In this document: positions 31,701 through 40,257 of the stretch, piece by piece
Layout: the number at the start of each line of letters is the position of its first letter
How positions within the stretch are numbered: position 1 is the stretch's first letter
The notes under the pieces: generated by a model
What the model saw: the letters and a program-made list of their open reading frames with translations, nothing else
Database searches by the model: none
What the model was told of the DNA's origin: nothing
NCBI RefSeq assembly: GCF_002940205.1
Contig: NZ_MDSK01000025.1
Coordinates: 1 to 64,000 of the forward strand
Origin: Xanthomonas arboricola pv. guizotiae
GTDB taxonomy: Bacteria; Pseudomonadota; Gammaproteobacteria; Xanthomonadales; Xanthomonadaceae
Direction of reading: 5' to 3'
Length of the DNA: 64,000 bases
Made by a program: the position numbers and the translations under genes

Positions 31701-33163
31701 GCGTAGGCAGCGGCAGTACCGCCGGCCCAGCCGCCGACGTTGCGGCCGGCAAAGTGCGCAAGCTCCGACTGCGCAGCGAGCGGGTTGTCTTGCGAGAGCA
31801 GCGTAGTAATTTTCTCGCCTGACTGTGTGGCGTCATACAGCGTGGCGGCTATGCCCACGGCACCCAGCGCACCGACCGTCGTTGCGCCGGGACGTTCGAG
31901 CAACGGCGGTGCATAGGGCATTATTTCCACGTTGGGCGTGCGTAACAGGCGAGCGGTCAACGTATCGCCTTCGGTTACTGCGGCATCGGCCACCTGCGCG
32001 GTGCGCTGCACCGACCGCGCGGCCTCTGCCATCGGTGCGAATGCGCTGCGCAGCGGCTCGGGCATCTGCGCGGGCTGGTGCACCACCTCGCCCGGCTGGG
32101 CATGGCGCGCATAGTCGGCGGTGAGTTGGTGCACCTGCCCGGCGAGCATGGCGCGGTCCATCTTCGGCGCGCTGCGGAACAGCGCGTTGCCCTCTTCGGA
32201 GCGATGAATCACGTTCATGCGCGCATCGGCCGGCTCGTGCATGCGCGGCAGCAACGGCTCGCTGAGCAGGCCGTTGTGGTAATCGGTCATCAGGTTGAGA
32301 CTGCGCGTACCCAGCCCACCGCGCAGATAACTGCCGCCGATGTCCGAATGCGCGCCGGCCACGGTGACATGCAGGAAGCGGCCGTCGTTGGACAGCCCAT
32401 GCGGCACGATCTGATCGACCGGAAACAAGCCGCGTCGCTCATGCGCGGCGCTGACCTGAAAGCCCGACACCACCGATGACGGCAGGCGTCGGTCGAACAA
32501 CTCCATGTAGCCAGTGGGCACCGGGTCGTACAGACCCACGCTCATCGGGGTCAGGCCGGGGGATTGGTGGTAGCGGTTGTAGCGAGGTAGCCCGTTTGCA
32601 TCAATGCCGCTGATGCCGCCCTTCGGATTGGGAATGCCACGCTCGTCGATCATGCGCGCCAACAATGGGACTTGACTGGCGCCACGGCTGAAACCTTCCA
32701 GATGGACAGCGATCTTGGCTTCTGGGTCTATCTTGAATATTTGCTGAGACTGCGTTCTCAACCGCTCATACATTTCCTCTGCGCGCGCCAGGCTGGTGCG
32801 GCCGGTGGCCCCATCGAGCGTCCGCGTCAGGAATTCGTCCTGGGTGCCGGCGCCTTCGATGTATTCGACGTGGAGGCGCTGTATACCTGAGTCCTTTAGG
32901 CTCTTGATTTGCTCTCTAAACTTGGCAACATTGGTGGCGTACAGCGGATCTTTGTCGGCATTGTTGCCGGTGCCATCCATCAGGCCGACGATCAGATAGG
33001 AGTGCGGGTCGGCACGGTCGAATAACTGCGGCACCTTGAAGCCATACAGGTGATGCGCCGCCTGTTCGTAGGTTTGCAGATGCTCCAGGGTGGCCCCGTA
33101 ATGCGACACGTCATCCAGCGGCAGGCCGTCTTCGCCCAACTGCAGAACGGTCTTCCTGTCCAT
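28781..33163 (-). CDS. large DUF2235 alpha/beta-hydrolase, candidate secreted effector with Gln-rich tail
   Basis: 1460 residues. The N-terminal DUF2235 domain shows DGTGNN (63-68), the nucleophile elbow GFSRG (Ser159), LYDPVPTG (211-218) and the histidine motif AGAHSDIGGSY (His272), matching type VI phospholipase-like (Tle1) enzymes. A middle region (about 440-860) contains small hydrophobic and YRNMDGQW-type modules. Then about 300 residues are Gln/Glu/Ala-rich heptads, with a Pro-rich linker, a short helical domain (DVDELLYAIDCKDELAIEQA) and a Gly-rich C-terminus. Start follows GAGGGAG. Export route (T6SS or T4SS) is not shown; no canonical signal peptide. The gene just upstream is a candidate immunity protein. 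Confidence 0.78.
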   Translation of the reverse strand: MDRKTVLQLGEDGLPLDDVSHYGATLEHLQTYEQAAHHLYGFKVPQLFDRADPHSYLIVGLMDGTGNNADKDPLYATNVAKFREQIKSLKDSGIQRLHVEYIEGAGTQDEFLTRTLDGATGRTSLARAEEMYERLRTQSQQIFKIDPEAKIAVHLEGFSRGASQVPLLARMIDERGIPNPKGGISGIDANGLPRYNRYHQSPGLTPMSVGLYDPVPTGYMELFDRRLPSSVVSGFQVSAAHERRGLFPVDQIVPHGLSNDGRFLHVTVAGAHSDIGGSYLRGGLGTRSLNLMTDYHNGLLSEPLLPRMHEPADARMNVIHRSEEGNALFRSAPKMDRAMLAGQVHQLTADYARHAQPGEVVHQPAQMPEPLRSAFAPMAEAARSVQRTAQVADAAVTEGDTLTARLLRTPNVEIMPYAPPLLERPGATTVGALGAVGIAATLYDATQSGEKITTLLSQDNPLAAQSELAHFAGRNVGGWAGGTAAAYALGSSGAGPMVLIAADAYFLSAAGEKAAALLDSRAIYTQTDREGTQWSFNGTAWAREGKADTTNDGVDNPTAMPIVASYEKARELNYQATNAAAALALKDAPAPQDPYRQPANATDRPSLSSADWRRDAADGQWHRLVKAEISGANDRGSYVQETALPPRKAELDAQAQDVIARNIANSPGAIAARYELAHHRSGWAADGLPMSPAVQQALPDPDALIASDGQRYYRNMDGQWTSNGAPPDGNRVLELDTTRAMLQPALAEQAQAIAAIRQTPHDIQGEQTQYRYRIVGTELQPQWREAIELATQRTRQAEGLAGDGAMQLQRGPGGTFGADSPIAHLQRGPDGVERIAAVTSTEDIRQALQEVQAHQKPAVPVQQLAAGPRASDGSADADTSSSAPSSQHALDVQARGQAASAAQERQERQREDQQAQEQQLAQARAHTLQEQAAHEDRSQDAQALQVHALQELRQHGSQQLEQQERQVQEAQQREHVQRQAHETEQREQAQQQAQETQRREQQTRQAQDAQQSQQERLQAQTVQHAEQPLLHAQATQQRGQEPAQEAVSRAPPSLHAQDTSPRQPEQRSTQDDVAQRRQEQLAEAVQAHASDVAQQRPQSQHTQEERLQEVQQPTAQTAAIAQTAPADQKQVADLHSGQQSITAQAWDAQQPAHPADARLAQAAIAPSAPSLATPLAAEHRDDQQALTPKAQAPEAPDPPAALPLPVHLAQEAKASREMPTAGRSADTPEDAADRREPLSASLADEHDRPAAVPADPNSWEEIARSMRELRIQLEQDLETEDRIAEARQARVDRGERPFTELELRDGYDPDGPSGLRPPRTPPPDTAPQSLAAGEHEDRPQPQRKTITGDPDVDELLYAIDCKDELAIEQALKRVANSPYSQALAKQGHEFLDAQAMQEAQEQASMRQALNMDVSTEVQTSRGPVMVMTLPQFANNPAMQGGPQGDGGGGGDGGGGGGGGG
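30786..31008 (-). repeat. parent copy of the effector segment duplicated at 33847-34068
   Basis: This part of the effector gene, encoding WTSNGAPPDGNRVLELDTTR onward to QWREAIELATQRT, recurs upstream with only a handful of changes (for example D/E, H/Q and Q/L substitutions). It is the intact partner of an orphan fragment 2.8 kb away on the same strand. Confidence 0.85.
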
Positions 33164-33176
33164 ATCGAGCGCTCCC

Positions 33177-33737
33177 TCAGTAGGTCTTAGTCCAGGCCAG
33201 GATCAATTCATCACGGCTGATTTTTATGAGCGGATCGCGCTCGGGGTCCGCCAGGTGCTTGGTCAGGACATCGGCCCGCATATAGACATTGATCGTGCGG
33301 TCGTTGACTTCCAGCAAGATGTAAACGTGATGCCGCCCGTTTGCCGAATAGCCATAGATCAAGAAGAATTCATCTACGTCTTCCCTGGCAACACTGTGCA
33401 GAATCACATGGCCGGGAAAGATCGCTTCAAGGTCGATTTCGGCATGGCGATCTATGCCGTCCAGTGCCGTCCAATGGATATCGACCGTACTGGGAAAGCC
33501 GCGCGTCTCGAACTCTTCGGTGCTGCCGAAGCTACCGGTCCAGTTGTCTTTCCATTCTGGCCGGGGGGGGGGGCCAGAAGGCTTATGCAGATAATTGGAG
33601 TGCTGCTGCCGAGCAAAGACAATGCTGCACCGGATGACGTGATAGCAGCGCGCATCGAACGAATAGCTATCAAACCGCAATGGCCATGGCTCGCCCGGCT
33701 TTTTTCTTGCCAGATGCAGATTAGGGATGTTGAACAT
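33177..33737 (-). CDS. putative immunity/partner protein of the DUF2235 effector (DUF2931-like)
   Basis: 186 residues from ATG 33737; the start at 33788 lacks support. It ends 13 bp before the effector start, so the two are co-transcribed with this gene first. Features are a Trp/Arg-rich N-terminal half (PWPLRFDSYSFDARCY), PSTVDIHWTALDGIDRHAEI and HHVYILLEVNDRTINVYMRA, resembling the DUF2931 family found beside phospholipase effectors. No signal peptide or lipobox is visible, which is odd for a periplasmic phospholipase inhibitor. Codon 73-75 (Pro-Pro-Pro) lies in an 11-base C/G homopolymer, so the reading frame could switch by slippage. Confidence 0.62.
   Translation of the reverse strand: MFNIPNLHLARKKPGEPWPLRFDSYSFDARCYHVIRCSIVFARQQHSNYLHKPSGPPPRPEWKDNWTGSFGSTEEFETRGFPSTVDIHWTALDGIDRHAEIDLEAIFPGHVILHSVAREDVDEFFLIYGYSANGRHHVYILLEVNDRTINVYMRADVLTKHLADPERDPLIKISRDELILAWTKTY
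33563..33573. repeat. G(11) homopolymer inside the putative immunity gene
   Basis: Eleven consecutive G on the plus strand (C on the coding strand) encode the end of Gly, Pro-Pro-Pro and the first base of Arg. At 11 bases the frame is open; any change not a multiple of three would truncate the protein. Tracts of this length commonly vary by slipped-strand mispairing. Confidence 0.9.
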
Positions 33738-33830
33738 GTCGGCAGACTCCGTGTCGAAGGGCGCAAGCGCGAAGAGAGTGAGTACCAACTACAGCGCTTT
33801 CGGCCGAATATAGCAAAGCAGGCTCGTCCG

Positions 33831-34469
33831 TCATCCAGCCAACGCGCCGTTGCGTCGCCAACTCGATCGCTTCACGCCATTGCGGCTGCAACTCGGTGCC
33901 GACGATGCGATAGCGGTAGAGCGTCTGCTCGCCCTGTATGTCCTGCGGCGTTTGCCGGATGGCCGCAATCGCCTGCGCCTGCTCGGCCAGTGCCGGTTGC
34001 AGCATCGCGCGCGTGGTCTCCAGTTCCAGCACGCGGTTGCCTTCTGGCGGGCGGCCGTTGTTGGTCCACACGCAAGTATCAGATCGCAGTTGATCAAAGT
34101 CACCTTGATCGTCGCCTGCAGCTGTGTCACGGCTTCATTCACACGGCGGCAAGCCAGCGGATCGCCTTGCATGACAGCCTGCCCGTCGGCCGACACTTCG
34201 ATCCGTCGCAGTTCCCCAGGCATGCCTTCCACGTAGGACGGATGCGGATCACTGCAGTAGCACGCGCACCCCAGCTTTTTCGAGAAGGCCTGATCGTTGG
34301 GCAGGTAAAGCCCATTGTCCGGAGAATCGATCGCAAACATGCCCTGTCCTTCAAGATAAACCAGCAATCGGCTTCGATCGCGTATCACGCAGTCGATGAT
34401 GAGCTGCAGACAAAACCAGGCGCGGTCTTGTGCTGGTGACACGGTTCCTTCTCCCGAGCTATCCGTCAT
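33831..34469 (-). CDS. chimeric hypothetical ORF upstream of the effector module
   Basis: 212 codons. The first 130 or so (MTDSSGEGTVSPAQDRAW onward, through YLEGQGMFAIDSPDNGLYLP and GELRRIEVSADGQAVMQG) read like a small soluble protein of unknown family. From about 34070 the frame passes out-of-phase through the duplicated effector fragment, so the C-terminal 80 residues are Arg/Ser-rich nonsense. Probably a real gene whose end was replaced by the duplication, perhaps another immunity or adaptor gene. No family recognised. Confidence 0.4.
   Translation of the reverse strand: MTDSSGEGTVSPAQDRAWFCLQLIIDCVIRDRSRLLVYLEGQGMFAIDSPDNGLYLPNDQAFSKKLGCACYCSDPHPSYVEGMPGELRRIEVSADGQAVMQGDPLACRRVNEAVTQLQATIKVTLINCDLILACGPTTAARQKATACWNWRPRARCCNRHWPSRRRRLRPSGKRRRTYRASRRSTAIASSAPSCSRNGVKRSSWRRNGALAG
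33847..34068 (-). pseudogene. orphan fragment of a DUF2235 effector gene
   Basis: About 222 bp nearly identical to 30786-31008 of the intact effector. In its own frame it reads WTNNGRPPEGNRVLELETTR and continues to QWREAIELATQR, then breaks into unrelated sequence. It lacks a start, the hydrolase domain and the tail. Like orphan cassette fragments at Rhs/CDI loci, it suggests that effector modules have been exchanged or deleted here. Confidence 0.82.
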
Positions 34470-34943
34470 CCACTTTGCGAGTCAGTAGCCGTGACGCAGC
34501 GCCGAGAGATTCGCCCAGCTACGACAAGGCCCCGATAGTGGAGAGCACCGCCATCGTTGACCGGCGCTCGTGCGCCTTGGATTTCGGGCCTCCACACCCG
34601 GCTGCAGGATTTACTACAGCCAGGCGATAGCTCATCGGACTATTCGGCAGTGTCAGGAAGCTTGGGATTTTTCACCTGATCGCGTGCGTTGTCTGTCGTG
34701 CGTCACGCATGCAGCCATGCTCACAGAAGAGGCAGCGCGTGAGTCGTCGCTGACCGGATTTTGGACCACGCGATTGTCAATAATCGGAGGACGCGTTGGG
34801 CTCGCGACTGTACGGAGTACTTCGCATGTGAACAAGGCGACCCTTGGGCCGCCTTGTGCATGAGCAGACAACTACGTCACTGCATCAGCTCAGCCAAGGT
34901 GATGGGGGAATCACTCGCTCCGCCATCACCTCGCTGCACACAG
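34470..34943. other. 474-bp intergenic region without recognisable features
   Basis: Between the chimeric ORF and the glutamate dehydrogenase stop. Base composition is closer to even than in the flanking core genes, and the short ORFs here have no family resemblance. It looks like decayed accessory DNA at the right edge of the effector region. Confidence 0.5.
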
Positions 34944-37900
34944 CTACATCCCGTGCGCAGCCAACTGGCCCAGCCGCTGCACCGCCACCGACACCGTCGG
35001 GTAGTCCAGGGTCTTCTGCTCGGCCACATCGGCCAGCATCGCCAGGGTGAAGCGCAGGCTGGAATCGTCGCGTGCCAGCCAGTTGGCCACCTTGTCCTCG
35101 GCACTGCTGCCGGGCAGGGTCAGCACCTGCGCCACCAGTGCGCGCTGATGCGCGGCCAGCTCGTCGCGCAGCACGCCGCGTGCCACTGCGTGCCAGCGGC
35201 CATTGACCTCCAGCGCATCGATCTGCTCGAACAACCACGGCAGGCGCAGCGCTTCGCCCAGGCGAAAATGCACCTTGGACACGTCCACCGGCTTGAGCTT
35301 GCGGGTGCGCGCGGTTTCGATGATGTCGAACGCCGGTTCCAGATAGCGCAACTCGGACAACTGCTGCGCCAGCGCCGGCGGCAGGCCCTTGTCCTGCCAC
35401 TCCTGCACGCTGGCTTCGTACTGCGGGCGCTGCGCGTCCGACAGCACGCCGGAGGCGATACGGATGTCGTTGAACGGGCCGTGGTAACGCTCCACCGCCG
35501 CGGTAATGCCCGGCATCTGGCCCGGACGCAACAGCAGCCAACGCACGAACGAACGCTGCAGGCGCCAGATCACTTCCAGTGCATCGATCTGCACCGACTC
35601 GGGCACCTTGCCGTCCAACGCGTCGATCTGCGTCCACAACGCGCGTGCATCCAGCGTCTCGCGGCTGATGGTGTAGGCCTTGGCGACCTCGGCAATGCTG
35701 CGGCCGGTGTCTTCCTGCATGCGCATCAGGAAGGTGGCGCCCATGCGGTTGATGGTGGTGTTGGTCACCGCGGTGGCGATGATCTCGCGCTTGAGGCGGT
35801 GACGCTCCATCGCATCGGCGTACTTTTTCTGCAGCGGCTGCGGGAAGTAGCGCTGCAATTCCTTGGACAGATACGGGTCTTCGGGAATATCCGATTCCAG
35901 CAGCTGCTGGAACGCCACCAGCTTGGAGTACGACAACAGCACCGACAGCTCCGGGCGCGACAGACCCTGCCCGCGCGCCTTGCGTGCGGACAGTTCGGCA
36001 TCGGAGGGCAGGAACTCGATCTGGCGATCGAGCAGGCCCTGCAATTCCAGCGTGCGGATGAAGTGCTGCTTGGAGCCGAGACGTTTGACGCTCATCCGCT
36101 CCATCAGGCTGATGGCCTGGTTCTGGCGGTAGTTGTCCCACAACACCAGGTCGGCCACTTCGTCGGTCATCGACGCGAGCAATGTGTTGCGCGCGTCGTA
36201 GGTGAGCTTCTTGGCCTGCACCATGTCGTTGAGCAGGATCTTGATGTTCACCTCGTGATCGGAGGTGTCAACGCCGGCCGAGTTGTCGATGAAGTCGGTG
36301 TTGAGCAGCACGCCGGTCTGCGCCGCTTCGATGCGGCCGAGCTGGGTCAGGCCCAGGTTGCCGCCCTCGCCTACCACCTTGCAGCGCAGCTCGCCGCCAT
36401 TGACGCGCAGGCCGTTGTTGGCGCGATCGCCCACATCGGCATGCGATTCGCTGGACGCCTTGACGTAGGTGCCGATGCCGCCATTCCAGAACAGGTCCAC
36501 CGGCGCCTTGAGGATGGCGTTCATCAGCTCGTTGGGCGAGAGCTGCTTGACGTTGGCTTCCAGGCCTAGCGCCTCACGCACCGGCGCGCTGATGTCGATG
36601 GATTTGAGCGTGCGCGGATAGATGCCGCCGCCGGCGCTGATCAGCCTGGCGTCGTAATCGGCCCAGCTGGAACGCGGCAGCTTGAACAGGCGCTCGCGCT
36701 CGGCGAACGAGGCCGCTGCATCCGGCGACGGGTCGAGGAAGATATGCCGGTGATCGAACGCCGCCAGCAGGCGGATATGCCGCGACAACAGCATGCCGTT
36801 GCCGAACACGTCGCCGGACATGTCGCCGATACCGACCACGCTGAAATCCTGGCTCTGGCAATCGCGCCCCATCGCGCGGAAGTGGCGCTTGACCGACTCC
36901 CACGCACCGCGCGCGGTGATGCCCATGCCCTTGTGGTCGTAACCGACCGAACCGCCGGAAGCGAACGCATCGCCCAGCCAGAAGCCGTGGTCCAGCGCCA
37001 GCCCATTGGCGATATCGGAGAACGTGGCGGTGCCCTTGTCGGCCGCAACCACCAGGTACGGATCATCCTGGTCGTGACGCACCACCTGCGGCGGCGGCAC
37101 GATCTTGCCGCCGACGATGTTGTCGGTGATGTCGAGCAGGCCCTGGATGAACAGCTTGTAGCAGGCGATGCCTTCGGCCTGGATCGCATCGCGATTTTCT
37201 GTCGTGGAGCCCCCGCCGACCGGCGAGCGCTTGACGTAGAAACCGCCCTTGGCACCGACCGGCACGATGACGGTGTTCTTGACCATCTGCGCCTTGACCA
37301 GGCCCAGCACCTCGGTGCGGAAATCCTCGCGCCGGTCCGACCAGCGCAGGCCGCCGCGCGCCACCGCGCCGAAGCGCAGGTGCACGCCTTCCACCCGCGG
37401 GCTGTAGACGAAGATCTCGCGGTACGGGCGCGGCTTGGGCAGGTCCGGCACGATCGAAGAATCCAGCTTGAAGCTGATGCAGTGGCCGTGCTTGCCGCTC
37501 TTGTCGGTCTGGTAATAGTTGGTGCGCAGCGTGGCATCGATCACCCCGATGAAGCTGCGCAGGATGCGGTCCTCGTCCAGGCTGGAGACCCGATCCATCA
37601 GCTTCAGCAGCGTGGCGCGCGTGGCTTCCTGCTGCGCATCGCGGTCGCTGCCGCGCGCCTGCAACACCGGCTCCAGCGCCTTGAGCGTGGCCTCGTCGGC
37701 ACCGGCCAGCACCGACAGTTCCTCGCGCAGGCGCTCCTGCCCGGCAAAGATCTGTGCCTTGGTTTCGCTGCCGGTGGACGGGTCGAAGCGTGCCTCGAAC
37801 AATTCCACCAGCAAACGCGCCAGCAACGGGTAACGGGTGAAGGTGGCTTCGACATAGGCCTGCGAGAACGGCACTGCGGTCTGCAGCAGATACTTGCAGT

Positions 37901-39968
37901 AACCGCGCAGCAGCGCAACCTGGCGCCAATGCAGGCCGGCGGCCAGGATCAGACGGTTGAAGCCGTCGTTCTCGGCATCGCCATTCCAGATGCGCTCGAA
38001 CGCTTCGCCAAAACCGGCATCGGCGTGCGCGGCATTGATCTTGCCGGCGGTGGTTTCGACTTCGAAATCCTGGATGTAGACCGGCGTTTCGCCCACCTGC
38101 AGCCGGTACGGCCGCTCGGAGATCACCCGCAGGCCCATGTTTTCCATCATCGGCATCGCATCGGACAACGGAATGTCGTCGAGCTGGCGATACAGCTTCA
38201 GGCGCAGGCCTTCGCCCGCATCCAGACGCACGCCGTCGTCGCGACGGATCTCCTGCAGGCTCAGATGCAGATCGTCGGGACCATCCAGCGAGGCCAGATG
38301 TTCGACGTCCGCCACCGCCGATTCGATCGACGAATCCTCGATATAGCCGGCTGGCAATGCGCGGCCGAAGTTGGCTGCCATGCGCAGGCCATTGGCTTCG
38401 CCATGCCGGGCGACCAATGCCTCGCGCAGCGCATCGCGCCAGTTGCGCAGCAGATGCGCCAGACGCGATTCGAGTTCGGTGGTGTTGAATTCCAGCGCCT
38501 CGCCACTCTTGGGCCGCACGATCAGGTGCAGCTGCGCCAGCGGCGACTCGCCCAGCACCACGCTGGAGTCGATGTATTCGCCGTGCAGCGCATCCTTGAG
38601 CAAGGCTTCGATGCGCAGCCGCACATCGGTGTTGAAGCGCTCGCGCGGGATGTACACCAGCGCGGAAATGAAACGGCTGTATTTGTCGCGGCGCAGGAAC
38701 ATGCGGCTGCGCACGCGCTCCTGCAGGCCGAGGATGCCGATCGCGGTGCGATACAGCTCTTCCTCGTTGGACTGGAACAGCTCCTCGCGCGGCAGCGTCT
38801 CGAGGATGTGCCGCAACGCCTTGCCGCTGTGGCTGCTCGGGGTCAGCCCGGACTTGCTCATCACGTATTCGTGGCGCTGGCGCACCAGCGGGATTTCCCA
38901 CGGGCGGCGGTTGTAGGCGCTGGAGGTGAACAGGCCCAGGAAGCGCTGCTCGCCGACGATGCGGCCCTTGGCATCGAATTCCAGGATGCCGATGTAATCC
39001 ATGTAGCCGACCCGATGCACGCGCGAGCGCGCATTGGTCTTGGTCAGGATCAGCGCGTCCTTGAGCTTGGCCGAGGTGTTCAGGCCATGCGCCGCCAGCG
39101 TGGTCACCGGGCGCGCCGGCGAAGTGTCGCGGCCGCGCATCAGGCCCAGGCCGGTTTCTTCCACCGGCGCCAGCACGTCCTGGCCGTCCTGCTTCTCCAC
39201 GCGGTATTCGCGGTAGCCGAAGAAGGTGAAATGGTCGGACGCGGCCCAACGCAGGAATTCCTGCGCCTCGTGGCGGCTGATGTCGTCCATCGGCAGGCGC
39301 CGGGTGGCCAGGTCGTCGGCCAGCATCACCATCTTTTCGCGCATCGACGCCCAGTCGTGCACGATCGCGCGCACTTCGCCCAGCACCTTGCGCACTGCCG
39401 CTTCCACCTTGGGCATTTCTTCCGGCGGCTGGCGGTCGATTTCCAGCACCATCAGCGACTCGCTCTTGCCCTCGCCCACCGCGGTCAGCTTGCCGGCCTT
39501 GTCGCGGGCGATGCGCAGCACCGGGTGGCCGAGCACGTGCACGCCGATGCCCAGGTCCGACAGCGTCATGCTCACCGAGTCCACCAGGAACGGCATGTCG
39601 TCGTTGACGATCTGCAGCAGCGTGTGCGGCGACTCGTAGCCGTGGCTCTTCAGGGTCGGGTTGAACACCCGCACATTGACCGTGCCGGCCTTGCGCGTGC
39701 GCGCAAACTCCAGCATGTCCGCCGCCAGGGCCGCCCATTGCTCGGCTGGGTGGTTGGGGAACTCGTCCTCTTCCATGCGCCGGTAGAAGTCCGCTGCGAA
39801 CAACTGCACCTCGGACTGCTTGGCGGCCGGATAGCGTTTGCGCAAGGCAGCAAACACCGGCTCCAGGGTGACCGCCTGCGGTTCGCTGGCAAGCACGGGG
39901 ACTGCACGTTCGGCGACCGGTTTGACCGACGTCGTGGACGATTTCGAAGCGGCTTTCTTGGCTGTCAT
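34944..39968 (-). CDS. gdhB: NAD-specific glutamate dehydrogenase, large (180-kDa class)
   Basis: 1674 residues, cytoplasmic homo-oligomer that oxidises glutamate to 2-oxoglutarate with NAD+. ATG 39968 begins MTAKKAASKSS. The long N-terminal regulatory half contains ACT-like segments (MPFLVDSVSMTLSDLGIGVH), and the catalytic part shows GAKGGFYVKRSP (Lys-rich substrate site), GIGDMSGDVFGNGML (nucleotide region), LFWNGGIGTYVKA and CKVVGEGGNLGLTQLGRIEA. The length and order match the Streptomyces/Pseudomonas large NAD-GDH. It would drain glutamate released by polyamine and amino-acid breakdown into the TCA cycle. Confidence 0.95.
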   Translation of the reverse strand: MTAKKAASKSSTTSVKPVAERAVPVLASEPQAVTLEPVFAALRKRYPAAKQSEVQLFAADFYRRMEEDEFPNHPAEQWAALAADMLEFARTRKAGTVNVRVFNPTLKSHGYESPHTLLQIVNDDMPFLVDSVSMTLSDLGIGVHVLGHPVLRIARDKAGKLTAVGEGKSESLMVLEIDRQPPEEMPKVEAAVRKVLGEVRAIVHDWASMREKMVMLADDLATRRLPMDDISRHEAQEFLRWAASDHFTFFGYREYRVEKQDGQDVLAPVEETGLGLMRGRDTSPARPVTTLAAHGLNTSAKLKDALILTKTNARSRVHRVGYMDYIGILEFDAKGRIVGEQRFLGLFTSSAYNRRPWEIPLVRQRHEYVMSKSGLTPSSHSGKALRHILETLPREELFQSNEEELYRTAIGILGLQERVRSRMFLRRDKYSRFISALVYIPRERFNTDVRLRIEALLKDALHGEYIDSSVVLGESPLAQLHLIVRPKSGEALEFNTTELESRLAHLLRNWRDALREALVARHGEANGLRMAANFGRALPAGYIEDSSIESAVADVEHLASLDGPDDLHLSLQEIRRDDGVRLDAGEGLRLKLYRQLDDIPLSDAMPMMENMGLRVISERPYRLQVGETPVYIQDFEVETTAGKINAAHADAGFGEAFERIWNGDAENDGFNRLILAAGLHWRQVALLRGYCKYLLQTAVPFSQAYVEATFTRYPLLARLLVELFEARFDPSTGSETKAQIFAGQERLREELSVLAGADEATLKALEPVLQARGSDRDAQQEATRATLLKLMDRVSSLDEDRILRSFIGVIDATLRTNYYQTDKSGKHGHCISFKLDSSIVPDLPKPRPYREIFVYSPRVEGVHLRFGAVARGGLRWSDRREDFRTEVLGLVKAQMVKNTVIVPVGAKGGFYVKRSPVGGGSTTENRDAIQAEGIACYKLFIQGLLDITDNIVGGKIVPPPQVVRHDQDDPYLVVAADKGTATFSDIANGLALDHGFWLGDAFASGGSVGYDHKGMGITARGAWESVKRHFRAMGRDCQSQDFSVVGIGDMSGDVFGNGMLLSRHIRLLAAFDHRHIFLDPSPDAAASFAERERLFKLPRSSWADYDARLISAGGGIYPRTLKSIDISAPVREALGLEANVKQLSPNELMNAILKAPVDLFWNGGIGTYVKASSESHADVGDRANNGLRVNGGELRCKVVGEGGNLGLTQLGRIEAAQTGVLLNTDFIDNSAGVDTSDHEVNIKILLNDMVQAKKLTYDARNTLLASMTDEVADLVLWDNYRQNQAISLMERMSVKRLGSKQHFIRTLELQGLLDRQIEFLPSDAELSARKARGQGLSRPELSVLLSYSKLVAFQQLLESDIPEDPYLSKELQRYFPQPLQKKYADAMERHRLKREIIATAVTNTTINRMGATFLMRMQEDTGRSIAEVAKAYTISRETLDARALWTQIDALDGKVPESVQIDALEVIWRLQRSFVRWLLLRPGQMPGITAAVERYHGPFNDIRIASGVLSDAQRPQYEASVQEWQDKGLPPALAQQLSELRYLEPAFDIIETARTRKLKPVDVSKVHFRLGEALRLPWLFEQIDALEVNGRWHAVARGVLRDELAAHQRALVAQVLTLPGSSAEDKVANWLARDDSSLRFTLAMLADVAEQKTLDYPTVSVAVQRLGQLAAHGM

Positions 39969-40240
39969 GAGAGCGCTGGGATGCTCGGTGGAAAACCTGA
40001 ATTGTACCGGCGCCGGATGAAGACGCCTTGCTGCATAGCGCAAATTCCTGGCCCGGCGCCGGCCTCCGGCGCAGCGCAAAGCCCCTACCCGACTGTAATT
40101 CCTGCAGCGGCGCCGGATTGGCGCCTGCGCGGCCAGCCGCCGGACCGCCACAACCGGCAAAGTCCGGCCGCGCGCTTGGGCCACAAGGCGTTGTGCAGAC
40201 AAAACTGCGACCGTCAAGCCTGTTTAAAAACTAAACTGGA

Positions 40241-40255
40241 CGGTATAGTCTACCG
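40241..40255. promoter_or_regulatory. candidate TetR operator before the efflux regulator gene
   Basis: CGGTA-TAGTC-TACCG is a perfect inverted repeat with a 5-bp spacer, immediately upstream of the regulator's ATG (40258). Position over the ribosome-binding region and start suggests autorepression by the TetR protein and, through readthrough, control of the RND genes. Confidence 0.5.
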
Positions 40256-40257
40256 CC

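Noticed and set aside
34761-36569. 602-codon plus-strand ORF opposite glutamate dehydrogenase
   Set aside because: Low-complexity His/Gln/Leu composition typical of antisense frames in GC-rich genes.
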